Shown here: piece after piece, positions 57,453 through 64,000 of the stretch
Layout of the letters: each line of letters opens with the position of its first letter
Numbering within the stretch: position 1 is the first letter of the stretch
Assembly: GCA_009667805.1 (NCBI GenBank)
Contig: CM019066.1
Coordinates: 120,853,690-120,917,689, forward strand
Source of the DNA: Leptobrachium leishanense
Taxonomy: Eukaryota; Chordata; Amphibia; Anura; Megophryidae
Length of the DNA stretch: 64,000 nt
Reading direction: 5' to 3'
Made by a program: the position numbers and the translations under genes
Notes under the pieces: model-generated
Databases searched by the model: none
What the model was told of the DNA's origin: nothing
Seen by the model: the letters and a program-made list of their open reading frames with translations, nothing else

Positions 57453-58084
57453 ACCTTCCACAAAGTCAAGTGAGGTGTCATTGGAAAAGCCTGCCCTTTC
57501 CAATGATATTCAACATGACCATGTAGATTGTAAAAGTCTGCTCTTCACATACAAAATGAATGCGAGTGGACTTTACCTACTTACTTATAATTAGGATATA
57601 TCTCAAATAAACGGCACCATTATTCTCGATTTTGCCTTTTCATATACCCATGTGGAAGAACCCTATGAGGTCTGAATGTATGTAGTTTGTCCATACACTG
57701 CCACTTGAGTGTGTTCTAAAGCTAAACCAATTCTTATCTATATCAATGTTTGATATTCTGTGTGATATATACAGATTACAATCTCTGTAGAACTACAAGA
57801 AAGTGTCAAGATATTCTAAAGGTTAGACTGAAATAGGAATGACATCAACCTGTGCCGGAGGTAATTGATCTCTTTAACATCCGCCTGCACATGAAGGTTC
57901 TGAATCCTGTGTCATTTCAAAGCACAACTTATTTGATTCAATTTGCTCCAACAATATTACTTGCTGGTTTTTCATGGATGGAGACAAATTACCAGAAAAG
58001 AATAAGAAAATGAATCTTGATCAGAAATACTAGGTTAGCATTTACTGAAACAGAAATAGCACAAACTGTTTAATTTTCCTATAG
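57453..58084. other. Intronic interval, nothing recognised
   Basis: AT-rich intron sequence before exon d with no repeat or open frame of note. Confidence 0.45.
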
Positions 58085-58227
58085 AATGTGAACCTGTCCT
58101 ATCAAAGCCTAGGGGATCCCTATCAGCAAAACAACTTTCATAGAATACTTCGAAGGATGATCAGAGTGGAAAGGCTGTGGTTGGTCGATAATGCCTTGAA
58201 TGACATCAGTGCCATACGACTGCCAAG
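58085..58227 (+). CDS. LRR-CaaX protein gene, exon d (first clear LRR)
   Basis: The acceptor TTTCCTATAG|AAT and donor CCAAG|GTATGA bound 143 bp. It encodes [20 protein letters not shown], then [20 protein letters not shown] and [28 protein letters not shown] is a leucine-rich repeat of the SDS22-like type (LxxLxLxxNxLxDIxxLxLP). The exon ends two bases into an Arg codon, AG|G. The intron before it contains two small CAGGG-group MITEs. Confidence 0.9.
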
Positions 58228-58844
58228 GTATGACTAGTAATTTGGGGTTGAATACAAAATAGAGCCCCTCTCTCATGAGTCTCACACCGTGCCGTCATAG
58301 TCGGTCGCAGGGTGACTGGGACATAAGAACCTGCCAGGAGTCATATGAAGGGTCATTTAAACAGAATCCTACAGACCCCCACTTCCCCACAGCAACCCCA
58401 GACCCATGCGCCCCCAGGCCAAAGGGACAGATGTCACATCCATATTCAGCAATATCTCTCCTTTTAGTTTTGTATCTTACACTACATTTTATTTACTGAA
58501 TTTGGACGCGTAGTTTCAATACATTTAATTAATGTTTGTATTTCACTACAATAGAAACCTAATTAATCAAAGTAATGTTAAGTGGAAGGGGTTATAATCT
58601 GGCATTGAGAGACTGGCTTTAAATCCAACCGATAATAACGTAGCCTGTTTTCTCACACAAACATGATGCAGCATTTTCCTGCTCAGACCTGTCCCTGTTT
58701 GTAGGTCTTTGCAGACGTAGAGATGACTTTCATGGTGTATTTCATTGTACAGTAAGACCCTGCAGAAAAAATTATTCTTTCTATACAGTTTCATCTCTAA
58801 GCAGAAATACATCAACACAGGCGTAGAGTTCTAAAAAAAAAAAA

Positions 58845-59395
58845 CTGTTTCCTTTAGAATCCAATTCAAAATTTTGGTACTCACATACAAAGCTCTCCAT
58901 AACAGCGCCCCTGCCTACATCTCCTCCCTTAACAGGTACATCCCATCCCAACCACATCACTCTGCCAATGATCTGATTTTATTGTCTTTTCGTACCCGCA
59001 CCCCCAACTCCCACCTTCAGGACTTCTCCCAAGCTGCCCCCTTTCTATGGAACTCCCTCCCCCGCACCATCAGACTCTCCCCATCTCTCCAGTCCTTCAA
59101 GAAGTCTCTGAAAACACATTACTTTAGAGAAGCCTATCACCTCACTCCATAATCCCCCACTGTTCAATTCTTACTCCATCTTCCCACACAGCCCACATGC
59201 ACCCCTCTAGTCAGGTTCTCTATTTACCCTCACCTAGTGTGTCAACCCTCTCCTCTTAGATAGTAAGCTCGAGCAAGGTCCTCTCTCCTACTGTTCTGTG
59301 TGCTTAACTTGTATGCATATTTGTTATTCTATTTTACCCATTGTACAGCGCTATGGAGCCTGTTAGTGTATTATAAAAACTTGTAACTGTAACTG
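58845..59395 (+). pseudogene. L2/CR1-type LINE 3' end, plus strand
   Basis: The frame to about 59,152 encodes the C-terminal LINE tail: VLTYKALHNSAPAYISSLN, then LQDFSQAAPFLWNSLPRTIR and FKKSLKTHYFREAYHLTP, then a stop. The 3' UTR ends near TACAGCGCTATGGAGCC and TATAAAAACTTGTAACTGTAACTG. It is 5'-truncated and lies in the intron between exons d and e. It is a different subfamily from the 51,380 L2, whose end is CAGCGCTGCGGAATATGC. Confidence 0.9.
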
Positions 59396-59564
59396 TTGTG
59401 TATTACTGGATAAACAGGTTTTATGCGCTGCAGAAATTAGGAAAAATGTGAGTGTGCGTTCAAATCCTATTAAGAAGATACACAAGTATCAATCATACAT
59501 TTATTATAAATTACAGTATTTCCATTATGCAAATACATTTAATTACATTTTTCCTTATACCTAG

Positions 59565-59762
59565 GTGCAAAGAACTAAATTTAAACAAAAATTATTTCAC
59601 ATCCTTTAAGCAACTGCCAAAGCTGCCTGCGATTCAGCACCTGTCACTAGCAGAAAATAACATTGAAACGCTGAGTGGGCTCTCAGACCTAAGGTTTACA
59701 CCACTCGAGTCACTCATTTTGAAGTCAAATCCATGTGAGTTTTTAGAAGAATACAGGATGCG
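59565..59762 (+). CDS. LRR-CaaX protein gene, exon e (LRRs and start of cap)
   Basis: The acceptor CTTATACCTAG|G and donor ATGCG|GTAAGT bound 198 bp. It encodes consecutive repeats [39 protein letters not shown] and [20 protein letters not shown]. The last, NPxxxxxEYR, is the beginning of the LRR cap found after SDS22/U2A'-like repeats. Such domains bind protein partners; they are not enzymes. The exon ends two bases into the Arg codon CG|A. The intron before it carries an L2-like end on the same strand. Confidence 0.93.
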
Positions 59763-61164
59763 GTAAGTGGCATTGATACAACGTGGATTACCTTCAGCGA
59801 CCAGTTATGCAAACTCAAAAGCCAACTTTAAACATATTGTGACATTAAGCCATGAATATATCATTGATCATACTGATACATGTCATTACTTAAAGGGATA
59901 CTCCATTTAAAAATAGACTTCCTCTTTGTGTCCTTGCTGACAACCTCTGCCCAATTATTATTTTTTTTATATCAGGTGATTTTACTCACCTTGTTTCTCG
60001 CTGTGCTCTGCTCCTCCTGTTCGGCTCAGGGACTACTAAACCTTTTCTGCGCAAATTGCAGTCCGATGCACCTTGTGTAGCGTAGGAATCGCAAATTGAG
60101 CATCACTATGATATTTGCGCACTTTACACACTCAAGGTCCATAGCGACTGTGCAGAGAGGTGGATCAGAGCTGTGCACATGTGCAGATTCATTGCATCGG
60201 CTGCCTCGCTGAGGTCGCTCACTACCGCAAATAATCTCAGACAGGGTGACATCGGCATGCGCTCTGTGTGCTGAGGTCAATAGTGACCAATCTGGTGACC
60301 GGTAGCTCAGAAATTCAGCCCTGGCCTAGGCACTGTGATTACAGTGACCTGAGTGTGCTAACATGGTGTTTAGCCACATCCACAAAGCTGCGAACAGCAA
60401 GCATTGATCTGGCTTTGTGGAATAGGTTAGGGTAGTGGTCAGCTTTCCTAACCTATTTCCAGCCCATGGCCCTCAATGCACTCTCACTAAGAGCAATTGG
60501 ATTGGTTGGATGATTGCTCAAGTGCCCAGCCTCCTCGTGGTCACATGACAGCTGGAAATTGACAGGAAGTCAGCAGCTCATCAAATGTGGCTAGCGCCGA
60601 AGGAGCCCAGTGCTGGAATAATGGATTAAAACAATACTGGAGAGTACAGGAAGGGTTAAGGTTGTCTATGTTTAACCCTTCTGCTTAACTCCCCTACTGG
60701 TTTTGAACCCTAGAGAGACTTTAAAGAAAATTTGTAAAATAGCTCCTATATTTACAGGATGCTCAAAAAGGTCACTGTACTGAATAAAGGGACTGTGATA
60801 CGATATATACATTTACTTAAAAAATGGCCCAAATGAGGCCACTGAGAACCAGTAGGTATATTTTGGATAGTGGTTCAAATCAAGGCAAGGTTCCCCCAGT
60901 GTTCCAAAAAACCCTTTATATAGCAGTGTTTTATTCTTGTAGAAGATATGTTTCCTAATTTGGTACCAAAGATAAGTTCTATGCGCTTGTCTGCTAGTTT
61001 TCAAAGAATCCTTCAAATAAAGCAAGCTAGAAAGATCTATTTTGATTTAATGAGACACACAAAGGCGTGCAAAATGACAGATTCATCCTTTACAATTTAC
61101 TGTAATTACACTATTGGCAGTGTTCTCTTTAATCCTTCCTTAAACTACCTTCTTCATATTTCAG
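59763..61164. other. Intronic interval, nothing recognised
   Basis: The last intron of the LRR gene. No element with clear ends is seen. A CT-rich stretch at about 59,920-60,020 and ordinary AT-rich sequence make up the rest. Confidence 0.4.
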
Positions 61165-61279
61165 AGTGTTCTCCATTTTGCCAAACTTGAAAACGTTAGA
61201 TGGAATTCCAAAGCTTCCTGAGGACTGGTCAACGGAAACTGAGAGCCATTTCCTGCTGAGCAAGTGCACTATTTTGTGA
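61165..61279 (+). CDS. LRR-CaaX protein gene, last exon with CTIL C-terminus
   Basis: The acceptor TTCATATTTCAG|A opens 115 bp ending in TGA at 61,277-61,279. It encodes VFSILPNLKTLDGIPKLPED, completing the LRR cap (R-x-x-x-x-x-LPNLKxLDG), and ends SKCTIL. Cys-Thr-Ile-Leu is a CaaX box; Leu in the last place favours geranylgeranylation, so the protein may be membrane-anchored. That is inferred from motif alone. The joined six exons give 284 residues plus stop. The gene symbol is left blank because I cannot assign an orthologue with confidence. Confidence 0.92.
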
Positions 61280-61370
61280 ACTGGTTCATGGCGTATGTTC
61301 TTGAGACGGTGTATACTTTTTGAGGCAAACAGTCATGATGCACAACACATTGCATTTTGTAATAAATAAA
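61280..61370 (+). promoter_or_regulatory. Probable 3' UTR with poly(A) signal
   Basis: AATAAATAAA at 61,361-61,370 contains two overlapping AATAAA hexamers, about 80 bp after the stop codon of the LRR gene. The true cleavage site cannot be placed from sequence alone, and further signals downstream are possible. Confidence 0.55.
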
Positions 61371-62803
61371 AAAATATTTGTCTTAAAAATGCAGTGCTTA
61401 AAATTCATTCATCGTAATGGTTTCAAAACAGTAAGGCTCTATTCCACATGTAAGCGATATCGCCAGGATAATTATGTTTATCGCGAGCCACCCGTATTCC
61501 ATTCCTCACGCTACCCCCATTAGTAATCAGATAGCGCATTGGAGTTTTACTGTAGTTTGCGCATCCTATACTTAACATGGGGAGAGCAAGCACACATTAG
61601 CGCTTCGATAAGTAAGGTATTACAAAGTGATAACGGTAATTAACATCAGGACACGCAAGCCAAAATTTTAGCACTTTCTAAAAGCTGGTGCTAAATGACT
61701 CTGCAAATGCAGAATCGTGTAGAAACCCCTAACCCCCCCCTTGCCCGATAAATCCCATACTCCCCTCCCACTGTGAGAAGGGTTGACCGATCCACCGCTT
61801 CTTCTGGCCACGAGCAGGCGAAAACAAGAACGAGATTGTGCAGTGCTCGCTCGCAGCCCGGAAGTGCAAGCCTCCATGGAATCCTATTGACTTTAGGGGT
61901 GATACTCATGCGTTGCGGAAACACTACCTTGAGTATCCCAATGATTAGCGCTGCATCCTTGAGTGAAGCTCTGAGCTAGTGCCTTCCCTGGAATACCACA
62001 TTAACATGGGTACGCTACTGGCAAATCTGCAAGCGCAGATTTTCTCTGTTAGCGTCCCTATGTTAGCCTTAAGGATGCAATAGGGCCCGTAATGTTTATG
62101 ACCCATGTTGTGGATTAATTCAACATGTGCATGTTGTTATTATCTTTTATGATTATTTACATAACGCCTTAACGGGGCAATGCAACACATGAGTCTAGTG
62201 ATCTATTTCACATGGGGCATGAAGAGCTGGCAAGTCCTGCTACAAGAGAGAATTTTACAAAATCATTGTGAAGGAGGATACGTATAGTTCAACTATACTG
62301 AATTTGACAGAGCAGCCTGAATAGGTCCCTGTCCACACAATATTTTGATTTGTTGTGGGGGCGCAAGTTATATAATAAGACCAGGGACACTATACCTTCT
62401 TAGCTGATAATAGGGAACGCTAATGGCAAAATTTGGTGTGAACCATCAATCATTTGCTCTTTATTACCAATTCTATTACAAGTGAGCTGTTATATCCAAC
62501 GATTAGCAGGATATACTTGAAAACGAGAGAAATCTCAATGTATCCTTCCTGGTAAAATCCTTTATAAATAAATAAATAAATAAATATAACAGAGCTGATA
62601 ATAGAGAGGCGTCGTGTGGTGCAACATGTCACAGCTGGTATCCTCTCATGGAGTAACAAGGTATGGAGACCTGCGTGAGCACAGGATCAGCGCAAAGCAA
62701 AATCACTTACCAGTTTCTTGCAGCTGCCTGTTACCACTTTTTATTACTGGCTGAGAGCAAGAATAACGAACAACCTTGGAACTCCTCGTTATTCTGCTCC
62801 ACG
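61371..62803. other. Downstream interval, nothing firmly recognised
   Basis: The stretch at about 61,430-62,095 has MITE-like composition, from AAGGCTCTATTCCACATG to CATGTGTTAGC/TTAGCCTTAAGGATGCAATA-type words, but I cannot pair its ends. Near 62,540-62,587 a CCTTTATAAATAAATAAATA run resembles the 3' tail of a LINE followed by an (AAAT)n microsatellite. No gene is supported. Confidence 0.35.
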
Positions 62804-64000
62804 CAGTAGTGTATTTAGGTTTTCTGCTGCCCTAGGCCTGACTAAACTCGTGCACCCCCTAATTTAAATTTGACGCACCCCTTCCTGTCAAGGGCACACC
62901 TCTTCCTGGTTAATCCCCACCCTTCCTCTTTAAGCTCCACCTTTTCCTCTTAGAGCTCCGCCTTTTCCTCTCTTTATATTAAAAGTGGATACCAAGTGCC
63001 TACTTGTATATTTTGTATACCATTTCAAATGTATCTATTGAGATACATACAATTATGAAATGTTTAAATTCAAGCATTTTTACAAAGAACAGCCACGCAT
63101 GTCAAGTATACTTGATCACAGCCGCTCTAATTGGTTGAACAATAAAATCCACAGAAACGTGCACTGCATATGAGCGTATCACAGAGCTGCACAGCAATAA
63201 AACCCACAGAAATGGGCACTGTGTATGAGCATATCACAGAATTGCGCAGCAATAAATCTCACAGTAATGTGCAATGTGTATGAGCGTATCTCAGAGCTCC
63301 AGGGCAATAAAACTCACAGTAATATGCAGTGTGTATCACAGAATCCACAGCAATAAAACTCCAAGCAATGCAATGTGCGGTGTGTATGAGTGCATCAGAA
63401 TCCACTGCAATAAAACTCCCAGCAAACGGAGTGTATATGATCACACAGCAATTATTTATTCTATATTTACCGGCCTCCATCCGCGGTAGGGCTGTGTGCA
63501 GAGTCAGCAGGGACTGTGTACGGACTCAGCAGGAGGTCCCTCCAGGCCACGTTAGGATCGCAGCTGTGCCTGTGCGTGGAGCCATCTTGTCAGCAGTGGG
63601 GTGCCACTGCCAGAGGGTGCACCGTGACTTTGATTCCCTTCCCGGTGGGTGTTCAGTCCAGAATAGAGTGAGAGTCTGTGTTAACGAAAGGGCGGGCAGC
63701 TGCGTGCGTGCGTGTCATGTGGTTCAGCCAGTCAGGTGGTACTGAGACTCCACCACCTGACTGGCCGGACCGTGTGATTAACCATTACTTCTATATGGGG
63801 ATTTGCACTGCCTTCAAACAGCATCGTACTTGCTGGCAGTTCGCCAAACTTGTGTGTGAGCGGAGGGCGGGCTGCCCCAGGTACCAGTGATTATTGGGGT
63901 GTCATTAGGGGGTACTAGGAGGTGCCACTGTCACTGTGTGTCAGCTTTGAGCTGTGTTCTCAAACAACGAGCAGCGGAGCAGGGTGTTTGCATATGGAAT
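62804..64000. mobile_element. hAT-type element, right end outside window
   Basis: It begins CAGTAGTGTATTTAGG, a hAT-like terminus, followed by CTGCTGCCCTAGGCCTGAC. The interior contains the ~60-bp repeats at 63,130-63,470. Near 63,790-63,860 lies CACTGCCTTCAAACAGCATCG-type sequence that also appears at 31,147-31,190 in the first hAT element, linking the two. The right terminus and 8-bp duplication cannot be seen. Confidence 0.6.
63130..63470. repeat. Degenerate ~60-bp tandem repeats
   Basis: The core CACAGCAATAAAACYCACAG with GTGTATGAGCRTATCACAGA returns about every 53-60 bp, roughly six times, with clear divergence between units. A single related copy lies at about 31,217-31,265. Confidence 0.8.

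Overview
This window is nuclear DNA of a vertebrate, most likely an amphibian (probably a frog or toad). That is an inference from the mixture of repeats: L1 with a Transposase_22-type ORF1, L2, a Penelope-like element with a GIY-YIG domain, Tc1/mariner, TTAA-flanked MITEs, hAT and Helitron elements. Spliced, intron-containing coding sequence is also present. There are no bacterial-style genes, no rRNA or tRNA genes that I can recognise, and no CRISPR array. Most long open frames are transposon genes or artefacts of minisatellites whose unit length is a multiple of three.

Layout. 1-5,300: a Tc1 end, one copy of a CAGGG-terminal MITE, and a decayed Penelope-like element on the minus strand. 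5,968-8,588: a 2.6-kb array of about 65 40-bp units. 9,700-17,050: a mariner-like MITE and a chain of nested and abutting TTAA-flanked MITEs. 17,291-24,529: a nearly intact, full-length 7.2-kb L1 with target-site duplications (TSDs), sitting inside another TTAA MITE. 25,400-36,500: small MITEs, a hAT element (29,472-31,390) whose interior has expanded into a minisatellite, a second hAT element (31,542-32,761) and an old dead L1. 36,714-39,052: an inverted TTAA MITE carrying a probable solo LTR and another MITE. 39,587-49,239: a CAGGG MITE split by an 8.7-kb tandem Helitron, which is itself invaded by a hAT element, a CR1/L2-like LINE end and an L1 end. 49,311-61,279: six plus-strand exons of one cellular gene. 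Its introns carry a near-complete minus-strand L2, two minisatellites, small MITEs and another L2 end. 62,804-64,000: the start of another hAT element cut by the window edge.

The only host gene I can support is the 3' part of a leucine-rich-repeat protein gene. The six exons join in one continuous frame of 284 residues plus stop. It ends in an SDS22-like LRR block with an LRR cap and a C-terminal CTIL that fits a CaaX prenylation box. The upstream exons and the start codon were not identified, and I do not recognise the gene well enough to name it.

The most informative features are transposition footprints that can be read directly. These include exact TSDs at seven or more insertions, MITE pairs sharing one TTAA, an A|T Helitron insertion proven against an empty-site sister copy, a direct CTAG|TC head-to-tail Helitron junction, and a 2A-like motif in the L2 ORF. 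I see no convincing wholly new biological system. The strongest candidates for something undescribed are the multi-headed Helitron tandem with internal minisatellite, the hAT element with an expanded minisatellite, the L1 with a 1.6-kb spacer between its ORFs, and the LRR-CaaX protein.
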